NCBI GenBank assembly: GCA_041396965.1
Contig: JAWKXN010000001.1
Coordinates: 1,426,001 to 1,490,000, forward strand
Length of the DNA stretch: 64,000 nucleotides
Direction: 5' to 3'
Source: Rickettsiales bacterium
GTDB taxonomy: Bacteria > Pseudomonadota > Alphaproteobacteria > Rickettsiales > SXRF01
In this document: positions 17,537 through 25,113 of the stretch, one piece after another
Layout: the number at the start of each line of letters is the position of its first letter
Position numbering within the stretch: the first letter of the stretch is position 1
The notes under the pieces: generated by a model
Database searches by the model: none
Told to the model about the DNA's origin: nothing
What the model saw: only the letters and a program-made list of their open reading frames with translations
Translations under genes and position numbers: made by a program

Positions 17537-18766
17537 TCATTTAGCTGGCGGATAACCAACCGCCGCTCTTTTTTCGTCATCAGTAAGGAAGCTAGCTTTT
17601 TCTACCCTATCCCATATCGCTTGATTACTTCCAGCAAGCGCTCCTATCCCATCAGTATCGGCGACTAACTCTAAATTACCATCATAAAAAGACGTAAGCC
17701 AGTTACTTAGATTATTACATACTCGCTCAACCAGTGGTACCACTGTCTGTTCCCACAAAGCAAGCCTCGCCTCCTGTAGATTAGAATAAGTATTATCACC
17801 CGGTATTCCAAGTAGTTGCGGCGGCACACCAAAAGCAAGAGCGATGTCACGAGCGGCAGAATGCTTCGCCTCAATAAAATCCATATCTTTTGGTGTCATA
17901 CTCATTTCTTTCCAGTCAAGTCCGCCCTCAAGTAATATTGGTCTTCCCGCATTTTGCGCGCCGGAAAATTGTTCGTCAATTTGTCTTTTCACTCTACCAT
18001 ATTGCTCATTTGAAAGCACACCGCCATGAGCGTCTGACCTGACTACCAGAGCACCGCTCGGTCTTGCGCCATTTTGTAATAACGCCTGATTCCAAGCGCT
18101 AGAGTTATTATGCTGGTCTATGCTATAAGCCGCCGCCTCAACTGCCGACAAGCCATACCAGTCATTAAGCGGACTAAATCTCTTTATATGCAGTATTTTT
18201 GATTTACCACTTATCCTATCTACCGGAAAATCCTTCACCTTATCATCAACACAGTAACGATAAGCCGCTGGCATAGCGTTCTTACCCGCGATGATTGAAA
18301 CACGGTCCGGTCTAAGCAAATAAAGCTCTTTTGGCGACGCATTCTTATTACCAACCGCCTGAACAAATACATTCCCACTTATCTGATAATAACTATATAA
18401 AGACTGGAAAAAATCACTCATAGACTGCGCTGGATTCGGTCTTTTAAGTATATCAAGAATCGGATGGCTAACCTCTTCTTTCCTTACACCTCTTGTATTT
18501 TTTGAATATAGCTCAAACTTAACGACAGAAGCGGCGGTCGCCACCATATCAATAGAGCGATGTGCTATAACGTTCTTTATATAAGCTTCCTGCGAGAACT
18601 GACTATAGCTACGATCCATCCATACCGCTTGTCCGGGCATTACCATATAGGAGCGTGACAAATAATTATAAATATCAGATACTTTCTTCTCTTGATTACC
18701 TATTTCATTATTATCATGTTTTTTTATACCAAAAATTTTACCAAGCAGAGATTGCTTTGTTTTCAT
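17537..18766 (-). CDS. HK97-family phage portal protein (GTA gp3-like)
   Basis: A 409-residue portal protein. Family landmarks are ERSYSQFSQEAYIKNVIAHRS-type N-terminal sequence (slightly varied here), HPILDILKRPNPAQSMSDFF, HIKRFSPLNDWYGLSAVEAA, the WKEMSMTPKDMDFIEAK region, and AFGVPPQLLGIPGDNTYSNL with EARLALWEQTVVPL. The portal is the dodecameric ring through which DNA is packaged. An AGGAG ribosome site precedes the ATG. No terminase is seen upstream, where an unrelated carbonic-anhydrase-like gene lies divergently, so the head module begins here without its motor. Confidence 0.9.
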   Translation of the reverse strand: MKTKQSLLGKIFGIKKHDNNEIGNQEKKVSDIYNYLSRSYMVMPGQAVWMDRSYSQFSQEAYIKNVIAHRSIDMVATAASVVKFELYSKNTRGVRKEEVSHPILDILKRPNPAQSMSDFFQSLYSYYQISGNVFVQAVGNKNASPKELYLLRPDRVSIIAGKNAMPAAYRYCVDDKVKDFPVDRISGKSKILHIKRFSPLNDWYGLSAVEAAAYSIDQHNNSSAWNQALLQNGARPSGALVVRSDAHGGVLSNEQYGRVKRQIDEQFSGAQNAGRPILLEGGLDWKEMSMTPKDMDFIEAKHSAARDIALAFGVPPQLLGIPGDNTYSNLQEARLALWEQTVVPLVERVCNNLSNWLTSFYDGNLELVADTDGIGALAGSNQAIWDRVEKASFLTDDEKRAAVGYPPAK

Positions 18767-18998
18767 AATTTTCTCCTAATGATGAAATAAATAACCAATG
18801 AACTTAATATTGAAATAATGGTTAAATAAGGAATGTCATAAACACAAAAATATCAGCGTATATTTATAGAATTATTATCTAGGCAAATGTTCTGGAAGAG
18901 CAAAAAACGACTTTTTTCAATTTTTATATTTTATAAATGAGATAAAATACTTTAATATATAGCTATAGACTATGTAAAACCAACTATTCACCACCTTT

Positions 18999-19766
18999 AT
19001 GACCATGAATAAAAACACCAACACGATAATTTTTATAATTATTCTGCTTCTTCAATTTACCTTACCAAATAATGTTTTTGCCCAACAAAAAACTCATAAA
19101 TGGACATATGATGATGATTATACTGGGCAGGATGAATGGGGAAATATGGAAGGTTACGAAACCTGTAAGGAAGGCGCCAAACAATCCCCGATCAAAATAA
19201 ATGATACCACCGTAAAAAACATGCCGGAAATATCACTTAACTATAAAAAAGCTGAGGGAATTCTTAAAATAGACAAGCAATCATTTATAGTCACAGTAAG
19301 TAACGGTGGCTCTCTAGAATATGATAACAATAGCTATAAGCTAAAAACCATAGAGATTCACTCACCAAGTGGTCATCACATAAAAGGTCGTTTTTATCCG
19401 GTAGAAATACACCTTATTCACCAAGATATTAACTACAAAAAAATCGCGATTAGCATATTAGCAAATATAGGCAAGGAAAATCCTGCTCTTGATATTCTAC
19501 TAGAAAACGTGGAATCAATTTCTGATACACCAAAAAAAATCTCTATTGATGTAGAGTCGTTACTATCTGGTATCAACAAAAACTCTTACTATCGTTATGA
19601 AGGTTCATTACCCTACCCGCCATGTTCAGAAAATGTAACATGGCTTATTCCTAAAACAACGATTACCATATCAAATGAACAATTAGGAAAACTTGTTAAA
19701 TATACTGGTCGTAACACCAGACTTCCTCAACCGGTATATATACGCAAAATATTGGAAACTCCCTAA
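18999..19766 (+). CDS. alpha-carbonic-anhydrase-like protein, probably not catalytic
   Basis: A 255-residue exported protein: signal peptide to about residue 28 (ends NVFAQ), then an alpha-carbonic anhydrase fold with DEWGNMEGYETCKEGAKQSP, the HSPSGHHIKGRFYPVEIHLI segment, and YRYEGSLPYPPCSENVTWLI. In active enzymes zinc is bound by three His (HxH plus the His of E.HL.H). Here the first of the HxH pair is Glu (EIH). The Glu of the usual SEH is Gly, and the two Thr of GSLTTPPC are replaced by Pro-Tyr. A zinc ligand and the catalytic Thr are therefore missing. Cys 52 and the Cys of PPCSE may form the usual disulfide. It may be a binding or structural homologue. The losses are read directly; inactivity is inferred from the family. 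Confidence 0.85.
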   Translation: MTMNKNTNTIIFIIILLLQFTLPNNVFAQQKTHKWTYDDDYTGQDEWGNMEGYETCKEGAKQSPIKINDTTVKNMPEISLNYKKAEGILKIDKQSFIVTVSNGGSLEYDNNSYKLKTIEIHSPSGHHIKGRFYPVEIHLIHQDINYKKIAISILANIGKENPALDILLENVESISDTPKKISIDVESLLSGINKNSYYRYEGSLPYPPCSENVTWLIPKTTITISNEQLGKLVKYTGRNTRLPQPVYIRKILETP

Positions 19767-19871
19767 AAAAACAGAGCCAAAGTTAAGCATAAAAATTAAA
19801 CATAATTATATAGTTTCAAATTTTTAATAGGACATTAAAAATTAATTACGCTTGCTATCACGGCGGAAATC

Positions 19872-19888
19872 AGTCGCTTTCGGCGACT
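19872..19888 (+). terminator. hairpin downstream of the carbonic-anhydrase-like gene
   Basis: AGTCGC-TTTCG-GCGACT is a perfect 6-bp stem with a 5-base loop followed by AATTTTAT. It is a plausible intrinsic terminator about 105 bases after the upstream stop codon. Confidence 0.45.
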
Positions 19889-20058
19889 AATTTTATAGTC
19901 TTCCTACTTTTTAGAAAGTGGAAAGAATATAAACAAATGTTTCAATAATAGACTAATATTTTTCTTACCCGAGAATATGGGTTATTTTAGGACAATAATC
20001 TCGCAACCAGCAATAGATTATTATTGACTTTAATCTATTAATAATAGAAAAATAACAT

Positions 20059-21156
20059 ATGCTTACAAATGTTGAATATATAACAGATAGCTCATCTGAT
20101 GAATCAGAAGCAATGGAAAATAAATCATCTGACTTTTTAACAAAAGCAGAAGCCTTCCGCCATGCGATTAACGCACTGATATATAAACTCCCCGAGTCAG
20201 CCAAAATGGTAGAAAATTCTACTAAGGAAATGTCTGATTATTTTGTTAACCTAGCAACTGACATGCGAAAACAGAGTGAGGTTATAGAACAAATATCTGA
20301 GCTATCAAAGACAATAAATGTTGGAAATGAACAGATAACACTTGAGGAATTCACTAATCTATTTTCAACAACGCTCAGTGATTCGGTTGAGAAAGTTTTG
20401 TTCGTGTCTAAAAAAGCTGTAACTATGGTTTACACGCTTGATGAAGCTATGAAACATATCTCAACCGTTGAGAATTTTATAAAAGACATTCAAAGTATAA
20501 CAAAAAAAGCGAACTTGCTAGCCCTTAACGCTAGCATAGAAGCGGCGAGAGCTGGCGAAGCAGGAAGGGGATTTAGTGTTGTCGCCAATGAGGTAAAGGA
20601 AGTATCAGAGACTATCAGAAAAATAGCCGAATCAATAAATACTAAAATTACTGGCATTACAGAAGGGGTAAAAGAAGGCTATAATTCTCTTACCGACATA
20701 GCGAAAACTGATATGTCAGATACCATAATAGCGCAGAGTAAGTTATCTGAGCTTACCACTGGTCTGATAGAACAGAAAAACGAATTCTCTAAAACTCTGA
20801 TGGATTCCGCGAGCATAACCAGCGACGCTTCCAACACTCTTTCTAAAATGGTAATAAATCTACAGTTTCAGGATCGTAACACCCAGTATATAGAAAATAG
20901 CGTAAAAATATTGGGTTATATAAATAAAAAAATTGAGGAAGAAATAAAAAATACTGAATCAACATCTGACTTTGAGAAAATTAAAGCCGATAAAATCACT
21001 ATAGACGAAATTAACCAACAATTTCAATTAAGTGAGTTTAACAAGCTAATTGAGTTTAGCCTTAATGGCATTCCATTAAGCAGCTACTCAGAAGAAAAAG
21101 AAACAACTGAAAGTAATGTTGAGAACAATGATAACGAAGATATAGAATTATTTTAG
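20059..21156 (+). CDS. soluble methyl-accepting-chemotaxis-like signalling protein
   Basis: A 365-residue cytoplasmic protein, helical throughout and without membrane segments. Residues ~150-195 contain the highly conserved MCP hairpin tip (KKANLLALNASIEAARAGEA then GRGFSVVANEVKEVSE), the site where MCPs contact CheA and CheW. A later segment, KMVINLQFQDRNTQYIENSV, is seen in MCP-like proteins of the CheZ-flavoured type. The N-terminal ~100 residues carry no recognised sensor domain. It is followed after 15 bases by a STAS-domain gene and then by the disrupted HATPase gene, so the module probably couples an MCP-like scaffold to an anti-sigma/antagonist switch. No che genes are in the window. 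Confidence 0.85.
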   Translation: MLTNVEYITDSSSDESEAMENKSSDFLTKAEAFRHAINALIYKLPESAKMVENSTKEMSDYFVNLATDMRKQSEVIEQISELSKTINVGNEQITLEEFTNLFSTTLSDSVEKVLFVSKKAVTMVYTLDEAMKHISTVENFIKDIQSITKKANLLALNASIEAARAGEAGRGFSVVANEVKEVSETIRKIAESINTKITGITEGVKEGYNSLTDIAKTDMSDTIIAQSKLSELTTGLIEQKNEFSKTLMDSASITSDASNTLSKMVINLQFQDRNTQYIENSVKILGYINKKIEEEIKNTESTSDFEKIKADKITIDEINQQFQLSEFNKLIEFSLNGIPLSSYSEEKETTESNVENNDNEDIELF

Positions 21157-21171
21157 GGAGAAAAACCGACT

Positions 21172-21474
21172 ATGGAGTATAGTAGTAACATAAATGACAG
21201 TATGGCTTGCGTGAAAATATCAGGGCAATTTACATTTGCTGATACTCAAAAATTCAAAAACATATTGGATACGATAAATAACAATAAGATAAATTCCATA
21301 AAATTGGATATATCCGATACCACTTTTATAGATTCATCGAGCATGGGTATGCTCTTGTTGCTAAGGGATGAATGCGAATCACGTAAAGTATCTCTTAATC
21401 TATCACAGCCACAAGGACAGGTAGAGAAGATTTTCCGCATATCAAAGTTCTATGACCTTTTTTCTATATGTTGA
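21172..21474 (+). CDS. STAS domain anti-sigma-factor antagonist-like protein
   Basis: A 100-residue single-domain STAS protein. It shows VKISGQFTFADTQKFKNILD at the N-terminal strand-helix, INSIKLDISDTTFIDSSSMG with the phosphorylatable Ser region (D..FIDSSSMGMLLLL), and a C-terminal VEKIFRISKFYDLFSI helix. Such proteins are phosphorylated on the conserved Ser by an HATPase partner (SpoIIAB/RsbW type). An AGGGAG-type ribosome site lies just before its ATG. The cognate HATPase gene is the next one and is split by an insertion sequence. Confidence 0.88.
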   Translation: MEYSSNINDSMACVKISGQFTFADTQKFKNILDTINNNKINSIKLDISDTTFIDSSSMGMLLLLRDECESRKVSLNLSQPQGQVEKIFRISKFYDLFSIC

Positions 21475-21502
21475 TATAAAAAATATATAATTAAGTAGCT
21501 AT

Positions 21503-21739
21503 ATGAAAACTCCTTTATCACACCAGTACGCCTACCCAGCTACTATATTAAGCGAGTTACTGGATAGTGGCGGCAGCCACCTATTTTTTATTAGCACCCC
21601 AACACAAATAAAAGAAGAGTTAAGCGATTTATTATCATTACCATACAAAATATTCATGGAAAATTGCTTTCCATATAATCTAAAATCTGTTCCTGAGGAT
21701 TTTTTATATGATAATCCTGATATATTAATATCGGCATAA
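21503..21739 (+). pseudogene. 5' fragment of RsbW-like HATPase gene (split by IS)
   Basis: This frame encodes the first 76 codons of a gene interrupted by the insertion sequence at 21733-22767; its apparent stop (TAA at 21737) is supplied by the element. Removing the element and one copy of the 8-bp duplication TTAATATC joins base 21732 to 22776 and gives one uninterrupted 225-codon frame (230 + 445 bases) running to 23220. Across the junction it reads ...DNPDILIS-ITTKTCYINN. The N-terminal ~75 residues carry no recognised domain. The original product follows the STAS gene in the same operon. Confidence 0.85.
21725..21732 (+). repeat. 8-bp target site duplication, left copy
   Basis: TTAATATC lies immediately outside the left 25-bp terminal inverted repeat and is repeated as TTAATATC at 22768-22775 immediately outside the right one. 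A direct repeat abutting both ends is the signature of a transposition event with 8-bp staggered cleavage. Confidence 0.9.
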
Positions 21740-22767
21740 TTAAAAAAGTGTGATGCTTTTTAGAAAGAATTGAGGAAAGCTTTTATAGCAGATTTATCTT
21801 TCTAAGTTTAAAACACAATGTGGATATTTATTCTTTCCTTGAGGTGAGAGAAGAACCTTCTAGATGGTTGGTTGTTGGCGGAATATTCTGTTCTGGAAAT
21901 TCCTTGTATGTAAATAGCCTGTGCAGATTTTTTCTTGCACGGAATTATATGCAGAACGCGTCCTTCCGTGCGTAAATCTTCCACCCTTTTTGGCATTCAG
22001 GAATCCTTTGTGCTGCTCTGCCAGACGTAAGATTGAGCCACAAAATCTTCTGGTTCGGTATTGCATAATTTTTCCATCAACTCCTTCAAATCCTTTGCAG
22101 GACGGAGCTTTGGATTATTTCAGTATATCGCCTTAAATCGCTTTTTGATGGAAAATACATAATTGAATTATAAAACTCCACCAAGTGTTTTTCTGATGTT
22201 TTATAAAACCCTTTGCGCCCATCAATGGTCACTGATTTGAAGCAATATCCTGCCTGCACAAGCTCATGCAAAGCTTCACGCAAATGCTTCACTGATTCGG
22301 TTTTGATCTCTTGGTAATAAATGATTCTGTTGCCATCATGCGCACAGAAATAGCCATATTCTCTGCCGAAGAAAGACGCATCCATGAGCAGGTTAATTGA
22401 TTCTTTTGAGGCAGGAAGGATTAATTTTCCTGCCTCAAGAGCATTAACCTGCTGAGCATGGGGATGGAAATATCAAGAATGCTTTCAATTTCTGCTAGTG
22501 TTCGGCTATTTTGTGCAGCCAGTCTAAATAGTAACGCTTATAGTCGGTTTTTTTGCCGCGCTTATCAACCCATTGATGTAAGCACAAGTTGCAACGATAC
22601 CGTTTACGACCACGCAATTTGCCATTGCTTTTTATGCTGCTCAAACCGCATTTGACCATTGATGCGTTTTTAGACACTTTTATAATCCTTTTTTAAAAAT
22701 ACAGTATATCGCATTGTTTTATAAAGCAATTATGCAGATTCTAGCATCACACTTTTTTAATTATGCC
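21733..22767 (-). mobile_element. IS256-like (IS1249-type) insertion sequence, 1035 bp, defective
   Basis: The element is bounded by perfect 25-bp terminal inverted repeats (21733-21757 and 22743-22767; inner ends GTGTGATGCT / AGCATCACAC) and an 8-bp direct repeat (TTAATATC) on each side. The minus strand carries a decayed transposase gene with an N-terminal zinc-ribbon and IS256-superfamily motifs. Length, repeat size and duplication size fit this group. It interrupts codon 77 of the RsbW-like HATPase gene. The ends and the target gene are undamaged while the transposase has several frame breaks, so this copy probably moved with transposase supplied in trans. Confidence 0.88.
21808..22677 (-). 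pseudogene. decayed IS256-superfamily transposase
   Basis: Reading from a GTG at 22677, the frame begins with a zinc-ribbon (VKCGLSSIKSNGK, then RYRCNLCLHQWVDKRG; CxxC...CxxC spacing). It then breaks near 22520 into AAQNSRTLAEIESILDIS in another frame, shifts again into INLLMDASFFGREYGYFCAH and KSVTIDGRKGF, and continues in further frames to a C-terminal SRRFFSHLKERINIH. The DASFFGR and TIDGRKG blocks and the FSHLKERI ending match IS256-type (IS1249-like) transposases. At least three changes of frame or stops are needed to trace it, so no functional enzyme is expected. Confidence 0.8.
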
Positions 22768-23220
22768 TTAATATCCATAACCACCAAGACATGTTACATC
22801 AATAACTTCTCACATGCGCTAATTTCTGCCATTGCGAACAGATTTATCCTTACAAGACTAAAACACAATGAAATAATTACCTGCATGCACGAAGCGTTAA
22901 TGAACTCTATTTTGCACGGCAATCTCAATCTAAAAAGTAATTTTACTGACAAAGAGGGATTTTATTCTTATCAAGATAAGGTAAGCCATCTACTTAAAAT
23001 CACTTACTACCGTAACAAAAGAATATATATTAAGGTATGGAATAACAGCGAATATCTACGCTTTTCCATACAAGATGAGGGAGACGGATTTGAAATACCC
23101 GATTTCACTATAAACAATGCGTTTCCCAAAGGGCGTGGACTGATGTTCATAAATTCCCTAGCTGATGAAATGCGGCTAGGTGATGACAATAAAACCTTAT
23201 ATATGACTTTTCGGCATTAG
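22714..23220 (+). pseudogene. 3' fragment of RsbW-like HATPase gene (kinase domain)
   Basis: The host-derived part begins at 22776 (the preceding bases belong to the insertion sequence and duplicated target). It contains a full HATPase_c domain of the anti-sigma-factor serine kinase type: N box in CMHEALMNSILHGNL, G1 box in IQDEGDGFEIPD, and G2-like GRGLMFINSLADEM. Such kinases phosphorylate a STAS partner, and the STAS gene lies two genes upstream. An ATG within the insertion sequence (22714) opens a frame into this fragment, so a truncated kinase of about 168 residues could still be made if transcription crosses the element. The gene ends convergently with mnmA, overlapping its stop by 4 bases. 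Confidence 0.85.
22768..22775 (+). repeat. 8-bp target site duplication, right copy
   Basis: TTAATATC abuts the right terminal inverted repeat and matches the copy at 21725-21732. Deleting one copy with the element restores the HATPase reading frame. Confidence 0.9.
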
Positions 23221-24314
23221 TTAGCAATCCAGCCGCCGCCAATTAATCTCTCACCAATATAAGCGACACAAGCCTGACCAGGTGAAACCGCTCCTTGTGG
23301 CTGATTTAAGACCACTCTTGCCATATTATTCTCTAAACATTCTATTTTAGCTGCAACCCCATTATGGGTAGAGCGTAATTTTACCATGACATCAGAACCA
23401 TCAAATATCTCTTTACCCAGCCAATTACATTCTTTTATCTTAAATTCTTGCTTTAAGAGTTTATCTTTAGTTCCTATAATTACTTGTTTTTTCTCCGCGT
23501 CAAGCCGGATAACATAAAGCGGTTCATCATTACTTACCCCAAGCCCTCTGCGTTGCCCAACAGTATAGTTAATAATACCATCATGCTTACCAACAACAGT
23601 TCCATCAGTAAGCACTATATCACCACCATCAAGCGATCCGGGTCTTAATTTCTCTATAACTTTAGCGTAACCACCGGTTGGAACAAAACAAATATCTTGA
23701 CTATCTGGCTTATCCGCCACCTGCAAACCAAATCTAGCCGCAAGCTCTCTCGTCTCATCCTTACTTTTCAGATGCCCAAGTGGAAAACGCAAAAAATCCA
23801 ATTGTTCCTGCGTGGTAGCGAATAAAAAATAACTCTGATCACGACTAGCATCCGCCGCTCTAACCATTTGCGATACATTATTATTTACCATTCTTTGCAC
23901 ATAGTGACCTGTTGCCATACAATCAGCTCCCAAATTACGAGCGGTTTGCAATAAATCTTTGAACTTCACCGATTGATTACACTTCACACACGGTATCGGA
24001 GTTTCTCCAGCAAGATAGCTATCCACAAAATCATCCATCACGCTTTCTTTGAATTTATTCTCATAATTCAATACGTAATGAGCTATTCCTAAAGTTTCAC
24101 TTACACGCCGCGCGTCATGAATATCCTGCCCAGCGCAGCACGCGCCTTTCTTATTCACCATCGCCCCATGATCGTAAAGCTGCAAGGTGATGCCTATCAC
24201 CTCGTATCCCTGCTCCACGAGCAGCGCCGCTACCGCTGACGAGTCCACCCCGCCCGACATAGCGACCACCACTTTGGTGTCTTTTTCCAGTTTATTAAAG
24301 CCTAAAGAGTTCAT
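23217..24314 (-). CDS. mnmA: tRNA-specific 2-thiouridylase MnmA
   Basis: A 365-residue enzyme that thiolates U34 of tRNA-Lys, -Glu and -Gln, using ATP and a sulfur relay. The PP-loop is VVVAMSGGVDSSAVAALL near the N-terminus. The catalytic Cys pair is visible in TPIPCVKCNQSVKF (about residue 113) and DSQDICFVPTGGY (about residue 210), and the C-terminal barrel contains VSPGQACVAYIGERLIGGGW. Its length is normal for the family. Its ATG overlaps the stop codon of the Doc-like toxin gene (ATGA), so the two are translationally coupled. This unusual neighbour places an essential-type tRNA modification gene downstream of a toxin-antitoxin promoter. Confidence 0.95.
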   Translation of the reverse strand: MNSLGFNKLEKDTKVVVAMSGGVDSSAVAALLVEQGYEVIGITLQLYDHGAMVNKKGACCAGQDIHDARRVSETLGIAHYVLNYENKFKESVMDDFVDSYLAGETPIPCVKCNQSVKFKDLLQTARNLGADCMATGHYVQRMVNNNVSQMVRAADASRDQSYFLFATTQEQLDFLRFPLGHLKSKDETRELAARFGLQVADKPDSQDICFVPTGGYAKVIEKLRPGSLDGGDIVLTDGTVVGKHDGIINYTVGQRRGLGVSNDEPLYVIRLDAEKKQVIIGTKDKLLKQEFKIKECNWLGKEIFDGSDVMVKLRSTHNGVAAKIECLENNMARVVLNQPQGAVSPGQACVAYIGERLIGGGWIAN

Positions 24315-24712
24315 ACAATTTTGACAATATGCCGTTCAAGCCATTTTGTAAACTCTTCTTCAGAAATACTGCCGTTTGCCAAAGATAAAATAGCTATAAA
24401 ACGCTCTTCTTCCGTCGCGTTAATTGCAAAGCCATTTTTCATTAAAAACAAGTAGCAACTCATAAAAGCCGTACGCTTATTTCCATCCACAAACGCATGA
24501 TTTTTTGCTATACCAAAAGCATAGCAAGCCGCTAATTTTGTTAAAGATACAACTTGGTTATAATAAAAAGCGTTCTGCGGACGGGCAATCGCCGACTGCA
24601 ACAGCCCTAAATCGCTCACACCACTGGCACCACCGAACTCAGCTATCTGCCGATCATGCATCGCAATGATAACTTCCACGGTTACCCATTTTGGTTCCAT
24701 CAACTCATCCAC
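24311..24712 (-). CDS. doc: Doc-type (death-on-curing) Fic-family toxin
   Basis: A 133-residue Doc family protein. The catalytic motif HAFVDGNKRTAF (about residues 70-81) matches the Fic/Doc HxFx(D/E)GNKRT signature, and the N-terminal MEPKWVTVEVIIAMHDRQIAEFGG is typical of Doc. Characterised Doc phosphorylates EF-Tu and stops translation. The AbrB-type antitoxin gene lies immediately upstream, with only a short gap, and mnmA overlaps its stop. All motif residues are present, so it may be active. Confidence 0.9.
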   Translation of the reverse strand: MDELMEPKWVTVEVIIAMHDRQIAEFGGASGVSDLGLLQSAIARPQNAFYYNQVVSLTKLAACYAFGIAKNHAFVDGNKRTAFMSCYLFLMKNGFAINATEEERFIAILSLANGSISEEEFTKWLERHIVKIV

Positions 24713-24719
24713 AACAATC

Positions 24720-24947
24720 TCAGTTATCAGCCAATTTTTTCAATACATTACGATTTTCATGAATCAGGCGCTCCGCCATCTCCATATCTTTTACAAAACC
24801 CTCATCGTAATTTTTAACCACAAAACCATCTGTGGTCTCCGTAGCATATATCATATCACCCTTGTCAACCCGCAATCTGGCAAGAAATTCCTTTGGCAAA
24901 ACAACACCCACAGAATTTCCTACCGTCGTCAATTTTAACGTAATCAT
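24720..24947 (-). CDS. AbrB/MazE-type antitoxin partner of Doc
   Basis: About 75 residues. The N-terminal MITLKLTTVGNSVGVVLPKE is a SpoVT-AbrB swapped-hairpin DNA-binding domain. The C-terminal half (EGFVKDMEMAERLIHENRNVLKKLADN, about residues 50-75) is the toxin-binding tail usual in Doc partners. The ATG at 24947 is used because the GGAGGGG ribosome site lies inside the longer alternative. It would neutralise Doc and repress the operon through the palindromes just upstream. Confidence 0.88.
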   Translation of the reverse strand: MITLKLTTVGNSVGVVLPKEFLARLRVDKGDMIYATETTDGFVVKNYDEGFVKDMEMAERLIHENRNVLKKLADN

Positions 24948-24966
24948 ACATCTCCCCTCCATTAAG

Positions 24967-25010
24967 GTTATAACAATTAATATAACACAATATATAACAA
25001 ATGTTATAAC
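24967..25010 (-). promoter_or_regulatory. putative operator of the toxin-antitoxin operon
   Basis: Two copies of the self-complementary octamer GTTATAAC (24967-24974 and 25003-25010) have centres 36 bp apart, with further TATAAC copies between them. They lie directly upstream of the antitoxin gene. Repeated short palindromes are the usual binding pattern of AbrB-type autorepressors. Function is inferred from position and symmetry. Confidence 0.55.
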
Positions 25011-25113
25011 ACGTCAACAACCCCAGCGTAAAAATGCTGTAACAAAAACTTAACTGTTAATAACAAGAAAATAGGGGTAAACTACGCACATTGACTACAA
25101 ATAAATACATAAC

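Noticed and set aside
22086..22385. Stand-alone 99-residue protein with DGRKG motif
   Set aside because: It is an internal piece of the frame-broken IS256-like transposase, bounded by the element's inverted repeats.
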